Assembly (NCBI RefSeq): GCF_958979055.1
Contig: NC_084894.1
Location: 935,001 to 999,000 of the forward strand
Length of the DNA: 64,000 nucleotides
Direction: 5' to 3'
DNA from: Alnus glutinosa
Lineage: Eukaryota > Streptophyta > Magnoliopsida > Fagales > Betulaceae
Both the position numbers and the translations under genes were made by a program. How positions within the stretch are numbered: position 1 is the first letter of the stretch; every line of letters begins with the position of its first letter. A model generated the notes under the pieces. The model made no database searches, had not been told where the DNA came from, and saw nothing but the letters and a program-made list of their open reading frames with translations. This document shows positions 11,973 to 23,592 of this stretch, piece by piece.

Positions 11973-12110
11973 TGATGTTCTTGACCTTTTCTTGGTCATC
12001 AGTACGAGGTTCCTTTTATTTGGAGTACTATGTATGTGTCGAGGTATATATTGATGTGCTCTCAGAGTCTCAGGGTCATAGATTTCAATTAATTATTTTG
12101 GCTACTTTTG

Positions 12111-12626
12111 TGTTATGATAAGAAACTGCAAGAGATTAGCGTGTTATAATATCTATTTTTATTATGAAGTCAGTATTGTTGCAGTCGGATTACATATATA
12201 TGGTAGTCATATAATTAATTACATATTGTAGTCTTGTAGTTTACTTTATCTTTATTATATATTAGTGTCAGTGTAGTATTAGAATTAAATGTTAGAGTCG
12301 GTTGGATTGTAGCACTACGGTGCATTTATTTGTGTGTAAATAGTGAAACTCTAAGTCGTGTAGGAGTTATCTCCTAACCAAATGTAACTTATCTCAAAAT
12401 AGTTGTCATTAAGGAGTTCTATTCCAAGTTTAAGTCTTGTATTCCTTCTATTTAAACGATGTTAATGAATGAATACAAAAACAGAAAATCTCAAGCCTGA
12501 TGTTTGGAAAGGTATAGATTCCCTCAGAATCTAAAAGGTCTAGATTCTTTCAAAATCTAAGGTCTAGGTTCCTTCTGAACCTAACAATTTATCCCGTTAT
12601 GTGTTTAAGAAGTCCTTTATGTAACA
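12111..12626. mobile_element. Solo LTR (fossil) in the 3' flank of B2
   Basis: This 516-bp segment begins TGTTA and ends TAACA and is flanked by a perfect 5-bp target duplication, TTTTG (12106-12110 and 12627-12631). Paralogous positions after B1 (5210-5214), A1 (near 2331) and A3 (near 15083) have the empty site. There is no internal region, so it is the usual recombination scar of an LTR retrotransposon, family not assigned. It is younger than the B1/B2 split. Confidence 0.88.
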
Positions 12627-13384
12627 TTTTGACAAGCTTCAAGTCCAGTGATTGGTTAAAGTACAATTTGTTTGTATTACCTTAAACTTAGAGAATTAGT
12701 GCTACACAAACTCTCAAATTTATAGCACTCTCAAATGCTTACTCACTTACGCAACAGGGAAAATTGATTCATTCGAAATCTAATAGTAATTTTCATTGCT
12801 ACATCAGTGAATAAGTATTTGAAAGTATAAATTTAAGAATTTGTATAGCATTTATGTTAAACTTATTAGTGCACCATGCTTTAACATTGTACAAGTAGAC
12901 TTTTCAAAGTTTCGATTCTTATATAGTTTGCTATATATCCTCCTTGATCAATTTTAAGGTGTTAATAAGATCGAGTGCAAAATATTATGCCTATAACTCG
13001 TTTACAACTTGCCAATACGTATTAGCATCATAGCATGTGATTTGAGCCACGTCGGCTATTTTTTATTTTTTAAAAAAAAAATTAAAAAAAAAATAATAAT
13101 TAATTAATTAACATGCACCCTTCAACAAATTTATATCAATATATAAGTTGTAAAATAGTGGTAGACCAATTGTAAGTCTAGTACGTGCTATTCTTTAGCA
13201 AAGTAGAACGTTTTATCTAAATTTTCTGAAATGTATTTTGCCCTTTATTTTTTTTTCTTTGAATCGTGCTCTTAATAATAGAAAAGATCTATTTAACTTG
13301 TATTTTCTCTATTCTCATTTACAAAAATAATAATAAAATTAAAAATTAAAAAGAGAGAAAAAAATGTTCCAGAAATTCTTAAGA

Positions 13385-13830
13385 TATGACTTTTTATTAA
13401 ATCGCTCCCTAAGGTTAATAGCTTCATCAAATAAATCATTAATTATGTCCACCTTCTATTAAAGTTTTAATGGTGTTGTTATGACATGCTCAATCAAAAG
13501 GCGACACATGTCCCTTCTAATAAAAATATATTAAAACAAATTAACGAAAAAATTGAGGTGATTCAATCACCCTTGAAAAACTTTTTTTTAAAAAAAATAT
13601 TTATATTTATAATTAAAAGATTTTCTTTTTTTATTAAATGAGACACGTGCTGCCTTTTGATTGGATATGATGTGGTAGCAATGTTAAAAATTTAACAGAA
13701 GGTGGGTGAATGATCTATTTGATAATAATTCAATCCTTAGGAAATAAATTGATAAATCTTAAACCTTGAAAGGGATTTGATAAAAAATAAAAAACCTACA
13801 TAAATAATTTTTCCAAAAAAAAAAAACTAC
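13385..13830. mobile_element. Palindromic MITE downstream of B2
   Basis: The same insertion as the elements after A1, B1 and A2. The left arm contains GGCGACACATGTCCC and the right arm contains GACACGTG followed by GATTGGATATGATG. It is closest to the copy after B1. Confidence 0.65.
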
Positions 13831-14346
13831 GTGCATAATTATAATGTATATAATATATATGGTCAAATTAAAGGTTCTTCATCTTCGGTTTATTTTTAGT
13901 AAGTTACCGACATTGATAAAGAGAAAGAATAAATAAGAGTGTTTTGTTCGTGATTTTACAGGCTAGACGCAGATTTTTAAACAAAATCGTAAAAGGTATT
14001 CAATTTGATACATAGTACTTTTAAAAAATAGTAACGGTTTAACGACACAAAAACATGTCTTTTCATAGGCGACAAGATGGTGTATTTTTAAAAACGCTCA
14101 ATTTTAAAGATTAGTTAATGCACCAAAACACCAATTATAGGGTGCTACATCTTGGAATAGGGGAACATATAATTTATTTTTGGTCATTCCAGAAGAAGAA
14201 GGCTCACGAAATTCATTGACTATTGACTTAATCCCCCTGTTTCAAAACATATTGACCGTGCTTTTTAGGGGCATAGATGGCCTAAAAGCTGGCATAATGG
14301 GGTTGGCAAATGGCACCCACAGCGACCCTTTAGCCTTTGTTCCCCA

Positions 14347-14356
14347 TATATATAAA
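14347..14356 (+). promoter_or_regulatory. TATA box of dirigent A3
   Basis: TATATAAAGG lies about 50 bases before the ATG at 14406. This promoter differs from the A1/A2 promoters over its last 200 bases, so A3 may be controlled differently. Confidence 0.55.
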
Positions 14357-14405
14357 GGTTGTACGTATTCACCATTAATTAGTTAGTAAATACACAGAGT
14401 TCAAC

Positions 14406-14984
14406 ATGGCTAGAATTCTTCCTGCCTTTATCGTCTTCTTCCTTCTCTGTTCCTTCTCTGCAACCTCGGTCTCCGCCGGAGAAGAGCAAGGCTTTGGAAG
14501 ACCTTTGGACCGGAAGAAACACAAGCTCAAGAAAGAGAAGCTCAGCCACTTCAACTTCTTTTTTCATGACATCCAGAGTGGCCGGAATCCCACCGCTGTA
14601 CAGATTGTGCCGCCGCCCTCCAACACATCAAAGACGTTCTTTGGTTTTGTAAACATGTTTGATAACCCATTAACCTTAGGACCCGAACTGAGCTCGAAAA
14701 CGGTAGGAAAGGCACAGGGGTTTTATGGCTCTGCTTCACAAGAAGAATTTGCTTTGTTGATGGTCATGAACTTTGCCTTCATTGAAGGAAAATATAATGG
14801 TAGCACTCTTTCCATTCTCGGAAGGAATCCGGGCGCCACCAGCAGGGTGAGGGAGTTTCCGGTGATCGGAGGCAGCGGGCTGTTCAGGTTTGCCAGGGGT
14901 TATGCTCTGGCCACCACTCATGAGCTGAATATGAAGACAGGCGATGCCATAATCGAGTACAATCTCTATGTCTTCCATTATTGA
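14406..14984 (+). CDS. Dirigent protein A3, intact, secreted
   Basis: A single-exon gene for 192 residues. Signal peptide (about 1-25, ending near SVSAGEEQ) and dirigent barrel are complete, with [53 protein letters not shown] and [18 protein letters not shown], ending EYNLYVFHY. It mixes A and B features: the TTHELNM segment is A-like, while [17 protein letters not shown] and the VFHY end are B-like. This suggests gene conversion or an older branching. FDN replaces the FDD of A1, and the NMT glycosylation motif reads NMK. Predicted role is as for A1. Confidence 0.93.
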   Translation: MARILPAFIVFFLLCSFSATSVSAGEEQGFGRPLDRKKHKLKKEKLSHFNFFFHDIQSGRNPTAVQIVPPPSNTSKTFFGFVNMFDNPLTLGPELSSKTVGKAQGFYGSASQEEFALLMVMNFAFIEGKYNGSTLSILGRNPGATSRVREFPVIGGSGLFRFARGYALATTHELNMKTGDAIIEYNLYVFHY

Positions 14985-15774
14985 TGTTCGATCTTGACCT
15001 TTTCTTGGTCATGACCCATCAGGTTCCTTTTTCTTTTTTCTTTCACAAACTTCCTATCTTTAATTAGCTTTCAATTATTCTGGCTACTTTTGACAAACCT
15101 TTAAGTCCATTTGGTTGGTTTGTGTTTGTTTGTATTACTTCCACATATATTGTACAATTAAGTAATAGACATTTCAGACTTTGTTATCCTACTTGTTAAG
15201 CTAATGGCTGAATTCTAAATAGAATGCTATATTTTTGTGTATCTTAAAATGGTGTCCAATAATGACTTATTTATAGTCGAATAAGTTGACGTGTACAAAT
15301 AAACATAAATTGATCTAAACTAAAAAATATAAAACAAAGAATTAATTAACAGAATAAATTAAATACGATGATTCAAACGAATACGGTAAATGTCAGCAAT
15401 TTTAAGGTTCATAAGAGTGCAAAATTTACAATTAAGCAAAGAGTAATGTTAAATTTGTCTATAACTTTTTAAAAATTTGCTAATAACATATGATTGGAGC
15501 CGACATCAGCTACTAAAAAAAAAAAATGTAACATCTTTAACTAATTCGTGTATACAAGTTGTAAAAGAGCAGTGGACCAATTATCTGGCTCACATTATTA
15601 TTTAACAAAATATGTTGTTTTATCTAAATTTTTTGAAAAAGTATTTTCTCTTTCATTTTTTCTTCCTTTGAATTGCGCATTTAATAATACGAAAGACCTA
15701 TGTAACTTTTATTTATTTCTTTGTTTTAATCTATTTAAAAAAAAAAATTGAAAAAAAATGCTCTGGGGATTCTT

Positions 15775-16070
15775 AAGGTATGACTTTTATTCGATTGCTC
15801 TTTATAGTTTTAAAAGTTATCAATTTACTCTCTAAAGTTTAAACGGTTATCAAATAGATTATTTTGTTTACATTTCGTTAAATTTTTAGGAGTATTGTCC
15901 TGTCATATCCAATCAAAAGCCAACATGTGTCTCCTTCAATACAAAAACAAAAACAAAAAAAAAATATTAAAAAAAAAATTATCAGAAAAACTGGAGTTGT
16001 CGGACCGTCCATAAAAAATAAAAAAAAAAAAAAAAAAAAAAAAAAACTGTTTTCTATATGCAATTCTATT
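15775..16070. mobile_element. Left arm of the palindromic MITE downstream of A3
   Basis: The left arm is present, up to CCAATCAAAAGCCAACATGTG, but an A-rich tract and unrelated sequence follow instead of the right arm. This copy has lost half its palindrome, probably by deletion. Confidence 0.55.
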
Positions 16071-17211
16071 CACATGCATGATTTTATATATATATATATT
16101 AAAAAAAATCAATATTCCACATTCATGATTAATATAATGGGAATGGAGGTGGTTGAGGTTTTAAATATGGAAAATGACTGTGGTTCTCTGACAATGAAAG
16201 GCTTCCGGCCACATCCAGTTGGACTTGATGACTTAGAAAATTTGAGGTGGCTAATTTTCTATTACTTCTTTTTTTTTTTTTCTGTTTTTTTTCTTTTGTC
16301 TTCTATTTAGCGAATATTAATTGTATTAGTCAATAATGATGGTTGTTAACTTGTTGGAAATTAGAAGCCAATTTTGACTTCTAAGCTAAGCTTGGGACCA
16401 TAATATTAATCCTCTCTAGCTAGCTAGGCCAAAGCTAGAGGAAAAATAGTTTCATATGAAACAATTTAATATGCAATTTATTTTTGTCACATTAATTATA
16501 TTTGTGTTTCCAATATTATTTGTTTGTTTAGCTAACAAAGACTTTTCACAAATTAAGTCAAGTTTCATTACTTTTTGGATGAAGTTTTCTTCTTATATAT
16601 CCTATTAAATTGTCATATATATATGTTCAAAATTCATATGGATTCTCAATCACTTGTATTTTTAATTTTTACATGCATTTTTAATATATTATGTGTGAAA
16701 ATCACATGAATTTTAAACACTTGTCAGGTTAATAAACTAGATTTGGAGAAAATTTCTTCAATTTATTTTGAAATAAAACTTTGTACTAATTACTTTTTTA
16801 CAATAAAATTACATAGAAAAAAATTTAAAACAAATCGTGAAGAATATGTTATATGTTTATTTTTTTATTTTCATCCTACTACTATTTTACTATGCTAATG
16901 TGATAGTGTTAATAAGTTATTATTAAAAAAATATATAAAAATTAAAAGCGTAATTTTTAACATTATTCGACCTGAAAAGTGTCATATTTCAATTTCATTT
17001 GACAAACCATCGTCAATCTCGTACATGGGTAACGGGTCAGAAAAGTTGCCGTGTCTATGTCTTGACCCATGACACCTGCAATTCTGGATTTTGAGTTGTG
17101 CTCCATGGGCCGATAATGGGCCTATGTAGGCCCTTTTTAATTTCAACTAGAAGATGGCGCTTTTGGTTTCAAGGGGCCTATCACCTATGAGGGGCTGGCG
17201 ATATTAGAGCT

Positions 17212-17214
<3 letters not shown>

Positions 17215-17247
<33 letters not shown>
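17215..17247. repeat. (CT)n microsatellite
   Basis: About 16 CT dinucleotides, just after the conserved CCTATCACCTATGAGG phrase of the array's A3 flank. Confidence 0.9.
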
Positions 17248-17250
<3 letters not shown>

Positions 17251-17649
17251 ATTTACAATTGCAATTACAAAAAAAAAAAAAATTATTTATTTATTTATTT
17301 ATTTTTTATAAGTTTCATTTTTCGAGTAACTGGTGACACGGCATCAAAACAGAACTCTTGAGTTTCGATCTGACTTTACTAAATAATTAAAATAAATCAT
17401 TTCTTATCGACTTAAATCTTTTGAATAAATAATAATTCAACAAGGGTTTTACGCCCCTAAATGAAGAAATAATACAAGAGAAGAGAGCAGATTTATGAAT
17501 CCGTCCTAATTAATAATGGTAAGTAGACCATTAAGTAGAAGATATTGAACTTTGTAATTTCCTACTCACAAGGTTATTAATAAATTACAGAAAGTAGATA
17601 CATTCGATATTAACATTATTTTTGTGACTTTTATCGGTTGATGACATCA

Positions 17650-18927
17650 AATTTAACATATTGTCACGTTCAAATTTAGATTCTGTGTAATAAGGTAGCC
17701 TATATAAGAGTCTGTCTAAACTTCATATATTCAAACAGGCATTTAAGCAGCCTAAACCCTATCTGCTCAAGCTATGCAAAAGACAGCTAGCGCATGTGAG
17801 AGTCAATATAAACCTCACATGCTTAGACAAATGTTTGGGAAGATCAAATCTCGAGCTACTATAATAAGACAACCCATGTAAGAATGTCAAAATCTCACTT
17901 GCTTAGAAAAGTATTTGGACAATCCAAATCCCACTTGCTCGATAGTCCAAATAATTAAAATCCGAAAAATTAAAAAAAAAAATTACAAAACAAAACAAAA
18001 TAAACAAAATAAAACAAGACAACCTTATTGCGCGGTATTCTCGTTCCTCTTGTCATTCTCATCCTCCAAAGAAAAATGTCCTCGTGATGCCGCTAGCTGG
18101 ATAGCAACAGACCACTTTGGTCGTGTCTTTAGCTGCATCATTTGTGGCCCTATCATGATAACATCTACTCAAGTGAAGTGACTATTGGGGCTTGTTGATA
18201 ACGCCATGAAAGGGTCCCAAGCTAGGGTCATACTTCCTCAAAGGAGCTTAATTTATTATTGTTTTTATTATTTTATATATAGGAATATTGCCACTCGTAT
18301 ACCATCTTGAGGAAAGCATATCTGAAGTGGGTCATCCAAATCATTGCAGTTACATGCATCATGCATGCCAATGAACAGACACCAAATGGGAAGATTTAAG
18401 TAAACCTAAACAGATCAGAAAGGTCATCTCATGAGCTCAATCATTAATGGATCATATATCCCTTCAAGGGGACCAATTAGGCTAATTAGTACCATTGTGA
18501 TTATGGTCTTCGATCATTATCCTTAATTAATTTACTGGAATTCAATTAGCATATCCTCTACAGATTCTGTTAAGCAAATTGAGCATGTAAAATATGGCCC
18601 GTTGCTCATCATTATGATCACTACTTAATTATTATAATGCATATTTTTAATTTTTTTTATGAGGTATGTTTATAGATGGTAGGGATGTCAGATTCATATC
18701 TCATCGAGTCATGGGTATAAGATTATATAATTCAACTTTAGTCTGACCTATTTGATTAAACAGGTCAGATCCCTTAACCTTAACTTACTATTTTCGTATT
18801 GAGTTTGTGTAAGATTTACAAATCGTGTAAAAAATTATCAATTCTAATAAATGGCCCTGAATTTGTTCATGTGCCTAAATTTAACACAAACAAACCAAGT
18901 TGTTATAATCCCTCCCTTTTGTATTGC

Positions 18928-18977
<50 letters not shown>

Positions 18978-20380
18978 CCAGATAAAGGGTGAACACTAAT
19001 TAAAGGAGTATTTTTGCATTACCTTTCATTAGTTAGTTGTAGCGCCGATAGAGAATTAATATTAGTCAAGTTCTGAATTTTCTAATAATCTCTTTCTTTA
19101 TGTAAGAAAAGAGGATGAAGAAAAAATGACGGTGAGCCCAACACACATTAAATATTTAACTGAAACGAAGTAAATTGTATAGTTAAAATTTGAACCGATC
19201 ATAATCTAATATTATGTTAGTAAATTGTGACGACTCATCCCAATGACACAATTTTGTCTGCTTTTGGCTCCCCTAAATCAAACTTCTCAAGAGGTTATCC
19301 ATCCTAATACTATTCTCACAGAAGCATACTTAACTGCGAAATTCTAATAGGTTTATGACAGTCACGACTTTAAAACGAATGGTGTCAAGAAATATGCAAT
19401 ATACATATATTGTCTACTTTTGACTCCCCTAAATCAAACTTCTAAGGACGTTACTCATTCTAATACTACTCTCACAAAAGTATATTTAACTGCGAAATTC
19501 TGATAGGTTTACAACCATCACGACTTTAAAACGGGTTGTGTCAAGAGATATGCGAATATACATATAAGCACATCTCTATTCTATTTTCATATCTAGATGA
19601 TGTGGAACGTCACAATATTAAATTACCACTTTTATCCTAAAAACTTAAACTAATAAAAAAAATTGTAAATTTAATTATATATGTAATTAAATGTTTACAA
19701 TTCCAACTTAAAGTAGTACAAGGGTCCTTTGTACCCATAGCATTGTGCAAGCCAACACAAACACCATTTTCCTACTTTTCTTCTCGCTAAACCCATTCGT
19801 GAAATTAATAGTCTGAAGGTGATCATCATTTGATTCATTTATATGAGAATTAATTCATGATATCATTTTGTTTGATTGAATTTCCTCATCCAACACCTGT
19901 CACCTCCACTGCACCAATTTCATTTCCATTTATGGATCGGAGCTAGCTACCATTCCATCAATGGCAGTAGCATTTAGGTGTAGTGGGTTTTGATTGGATC
20001 GATCGCCGGCCACTTGTGTCGATCTTTTGGAATAAAGAATTTGTCAACTAGTGTGTGGATCGATCGATTACGCCACAGGGGAAGAATATGAACAAAAAAG
20101 GGAAGAATATGAACAAAGTCATGATCATAACATCATTCACCTCATATAATATGAGCTGTACGTGGTCAAAAAAGGCAGGAATATGTAATCATATATATAT
20201 AGATGCTTCTCATGCCTTCATCAAATTAACCACGTACGTAGCTCAAATATTTTCATCATTATATATATATATATATATATATTGAAGGATTTCATCATTA
20301 TATATGGTCTTTATAATTTGAAGTGAATTTTAAATTTTGGAAACATGCATTTTTGTGTCGGTGCATGGTTTGGGGATTTG
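17650..20380. other. Gene-free stretch with dispersed repeats
   Basis: No gene is supported. It holds a copy of the dispersed repeat (18683-18846), a (TA)n-(GA)n microsatellite (18930-18974), the tandem repeat at 19225-19620, and a short (TA)n tract at 20259-20281. The remainder is AT-rich sequence with no recognised homology. Confidence 0.5.
19225..19620. repeat. Two tandem copies of a 165-bp repeat
   Basis: Phrases in the same order appear twice: TGACTCCCCTAAATCAAACT-like, TAATACT.CTCACA, TTAACTGCGAAATTCT, CACGACTTTAAAACG and GTGTCAAGA.ATATGC, near 19264-19395 and 19423-19556. The CACGACTTTAAAACG phrase and the GATGTGGAACGTCACAA phrase that follows near 19600 are familiar from high-copy plant repeats. 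No coding sequence is seen. The copies differ at roughly one base in ten by eye. Confidence 0.65.
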
Positions 20381-20381
20381 A

Positions 20382-20816
20382 TAAATACCTCGCTGAGTTT
20401 TAAATAGTAGTGATCAATCACTAGCTTCTTAATTGTTGTAAGGGAAAAAAGAATAAATTAGTCTATGCCGTTACAAAAGTTTACAGAATTCATGTGTCAT
20501 ATCAACATGAATAAGGCCGGCTAGAAGGGTGGCTAAACCACTCTCATGGCCATTGGGGGTGGTTCGTCCATGCACGCTCTCAATTTTTTTTATTCTATTT
20601 TTTTGCCATTTGGAAGTACTGGGTGAGTTTATCTACCTTCAATATGCTTAGAGGGGGTGACCGAACCATCCCCAAGGCTACGGAGGTGGTTCGGTCACCT
20701 TCATTTAGTAGCTTAACAAACTCTATCAACTTTTATTGCATCATAAACTATTTTACTCTTTTTTGCTTACTTTAGGAAGTGATTAACCACTATTTAAAAC
20801 TCAATGAGCTATTTAA
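20382..20816. mobile_element. Palindromic MITE with long inverted repeats
   Basis: The left end, with GAGTTTTAAATAGTAGTGAT and then TCAATCAC, is matched inverted at the right end near 20780-20816. Inside, GGGTGGTTCG (20559) pairs with an inverted GGTTCGGTCACC stretch near 20690. The arms are well over 100 bases and no protein is encoded. It is a candidate foldback or hAT-type MITE; a TSD was not resolved. Confidence 0.6.
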
Positions 20817-20819
20817 TTA

Positions 20820-22130
20820 GCTTGTTAGTTTGTTTAGGAGTTATGCTACTCTTCACGTTAAATTTTTATATTAGTTTTACATTGGTTAATGTAGCGTGTG
20901 CTATGATTTAGGTGTTTGTTAGAATTTAACGAAATTTGCAAAATGACTCGTGTCTGAATCTTAAAAAATTGTATAAATTTTTTTATAAAAAATAAACACA
21001 AGAGTATTTTGAAAATTTTGATAGGATTAATTAAACAGAAAATCTCTAATTGAGACTTTATAAAAAATGAATACTCTAATCGAGACGTTTTGAAATTTAT
21101 GTATCTTATTTCAAAGAGTGGAAGTTGGATATCCTTAAATAAAGTTATATATATAAAAAAAAAAAAAAAAAGAAAAAAAAAATTAAAAAAAAAATTAAAA
21201 AAAAAAAAAAGAAAAAGAAAAAAAAAAAAAGGGGAGAATATGACTTTAATCGGGTAGCCAATTTAAAGTCATGCAAAGAGGGAAGTTGGATATGCATAAT
21301 TGTATATCCCTTTCAACAGGCAGCTTTTGCCAAATTAATATTATGAATAAAGCGCCTAAAGCTGACACGGACCACCATTTTCGAGATTACTTTTTCACCC
21401 CCCCCTATTGGATTGCCTTCACTAAACCCTAGCCTTTTTCTTTCTTCCTTATTCTTCTCTTCTTCCCACGTTCCTGTCCAAAGGTCGGTCGTACGTGGCG
21501 CTTTTCCATTGGTATACAACGAATCTCAACTATTTTTTATTCGCACCGTCCTCCAATATCCCCCCCATGGATCCGCCACAAAAAGGGATTCCCTAAAGCT
21601 GCACAAAAATATCGTATAATCTATTGCTTTCTTTCATACAAATTTGAAATACTAACGTTACTCACACTTATTTACTTTACGAATTTTAAAAATTAGTTCA
21701 CCTGTCGTATTTTAAGGGCCTTCATGTCATTTACTTTTTCTTTTTCTTTTTTAAGAAAAAAAAAAAAAAAAAACTTAAAACATGCCACATCTTATTAGGG
21801 ACGAAATCAAGATTTCTCAACTTAAGAAATCAAAGAATGAATGAGATATCAAACCTAGTTTTTAAGCTTAAAAGTACATATAAATTAAACTTAATATAAA
21901 AATTTAAAAGAAGGGGCTGGGGTCTCTACATAGTTCCGTCACTGCATCAGCTGGTATAAAATGAGTATAATATAATGGGTGTGAAAAACAGCATTACTCA
22001 ATTTAAAATTTACAGAAGTGTTGCGGATACATGATCGAGGATATCTTCTCTCAAATTGGTTGTCCAAATTACAAAAAATTACCATAAATATTGCGGATCG
22101 AGATCTCTTACTACAATAGGCTAGCTTTTC
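20820..22130. other. Intergenic, no gene seen
   Basis: A/T-rich sequence with an A-rich block at 21155-21232 and further A-runs near 21755. Short frames at 21313-21619 overlap on both strands and have no recognisable domain. Confidence 0.5.
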
Positions 22131-22135
22131 GAATT

Positions 22136-22312
22136 GAGAAATACTAGAACTCCTTCTAGTGTCTTTCTATACTGACATGACACCCTGTTTTTAATAAATA
22201 AAAACTACAACTTAATTTCTCTCTCTTGTTTTTATTAAAAAAATACAGGATGTCGTGTAAGTATAAAAGGACCCCAGAATGACACTAGAAAGAGCTCGAT
22301 CTAGCATTCCTC
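22136..22312. mobile_element. MITE with about 80-bp terminal inverted repeats
   Basis: The left end reads GAGAAATACTAGAAC and the right end, inverted, GAGGAATGCTAGATC. Both continue with TCTAGTGTC and a TGACAT/TTACACGACA-type stretch through most of each half. Flanking octamers TTCGAATT and TTCAAATT could be an 8-bp hAT-type target duplication with one change. It lies about 185 bp upstream of the predicted TATA box of the gene at 22657. Confidence 0.65.
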
Positions 22313-22494
22313 TTTCAAATTTGGTTCAAGCTCCGCATCCGGACTTCGTGAGTTCAGGGCAGTTTTTAGAAACGTAATTCGGACAACTAATTACAAGAAA
22401 TCCTTATTAATTCTAAATATAGCAAACTAAGAGATGATCATAACATGCATTAAGTGGCGTGGTAGACACGCTAGCTTGATTCTTGATCTAACGC

Positions 22495-22503
22495 CCTATA
22501 TAA
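22495..22503 (+). promoter_or_regulatory. TATA box of the small membrane protein gene
   Basis: CTATATAAG lies about 155 bases before the ATG at 22657, predicting a 5' UTR of about 125 bases. Confidence 0.5.
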
Positions 22504-22656
22504 GCAAGGTTTTGACAAGATAGAAAACTATCTTATCAAAACAAACCAAAACCAGTTCATATATTGTAGACGTACAACATTTTCGAACAGTTCCTCCCTA
22601 CTCCTGTACAAAAGAACACCCATATATTGAAACCCTAATATTTTTCGACCGTAAAC

Positions 22657-23028
22657 ATGGCAAGGTACTACAACGACCGATATTATTCTTACTTAGACTA
22701 CCTCTCTTTCCCTATCCACCTCTGCTTCTTCGTTCTCATACTCTTGTTCATCATGGGATTCACATGGTACATAAACTACGAGTCCATGTTCGAGGATTTG
22801 ATCACTCAGATTAAGCTCTTCTGCATGATTGTCCCCTTGCTTCTACTGATACTGGTCCACTGCCTATCGGGCGGTGTTCCATTTCTGATACCGTTGCCGG
22901 AGAAGGATTCGCTTCATCGGGCCGGAGGATCTCCTTGGGGCGTGGCAGCCTTGCTTGTGTTCCTCTTGTTCATGATCTCCTACCAATCTTCTTTTCATGA
23001 ACGATGGTTTCCCTTACTAAGTAGATGA
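22657..23028 (+). CDS. Small three-helix membrane protein with HRAGGSPWGVA signature
   Basis: A single-exon gene for 123 residues, not recognised by name. Hydrophobic segments at about 19-39, 53-71 and 94-109 predict three membrane helices. A short tyrosine-rich N-terminus (MARYYNDRYYSYLDY) precedes them. Between helices 2 and 3 is a polar loop ending in HRAGGSPWGVA (87-97), which is almost identical in the second protein at 26640-26987, as is the following helix with its ISYQ end. Strong conservation of this loop across otherwise diverged paralogues argues for a real function. Function and target membrane cannot be read from sequence. The start is the first ATG after the TATA box. Confidence 0.85.
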   Translation: MARYYNDRYYSYLDYLSFPIHLCFFVLILLFIMGFTWYINYESMFEDLITQIKLFCMIVPLLLLILVHCLSGGVPFLIPLPEKDSLHRAGGSPWGVAALLVFLLFMISYQSSFHERWFPLLSR

Positions 23029-23592
23029 TCGATCATAATCTAGTAATTAATTAGTTTAGTGCGTGGTTTTGTGCCATATTTATTGTTAAAGTGGGCTTAA
23101 TTAGCTTTATTTATGCCATATATATATACAAGACTCTTGCTTTTATATATTTAGGCTAATTAATCTAGCTAGCTCGATCGGTACGGTGTTTGGGAAGATG
23201 CATGTAAACCTATATATTAATGTAAGACCCCCGGATTTGATGTAGTAATTAATAGCTACAATGTTTTTATTATTATTATTGTTGTTGATCCAGTCCTTCA
23301 TATGTATATCTTTAAGACTTTAAGTATGTTAATTTCTTGTGAAGTAATTTGGGATTTTGAACTCTATTTTAATTTATATATATATATATATCAATTTAAC
23401 ATAGTATCATATAGCAAGATTTTCGAAAAAGAAAAATATCTAACACTCCTTATAATAAATTTACCGAGGAGGAAGAAGAAAAAATTTAACTCAATTGCTT
23501 CGAATAACTAATGGTCTGAATAATTAATCCATCTTAGTTCATCAAAAATACTAAAATTACATTACTCATAACAGTAGGTCAAGCTATATATG

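Larger units (their letters stand above)
657..17640 (+). repeat. Tandem dirigent gene array, about 2.5 copies of a 6-kb unit
   Basis: Non-coding flanks as well as genes are repeated. The pre-gene segment at 657-730 recurs at 7177-7245. The segment at 6966-7020 before A2 recurs at 14124-14168 before A3. A motif reading GGGGCCTATCACCTATGAGG, or close to it, recurs near 3280, 9095 and 17172. Start-to-start spacing is 5942 bp for A1 to A2 and 6843 bp for A2 to A3. Most of the difference is explained by a solo LTR and a retroposon present only in the second unit. The order is A1, B1, A2, B2, A3. This is directly visible homology; the order of duplications is inferred. Confidence 0.88.
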
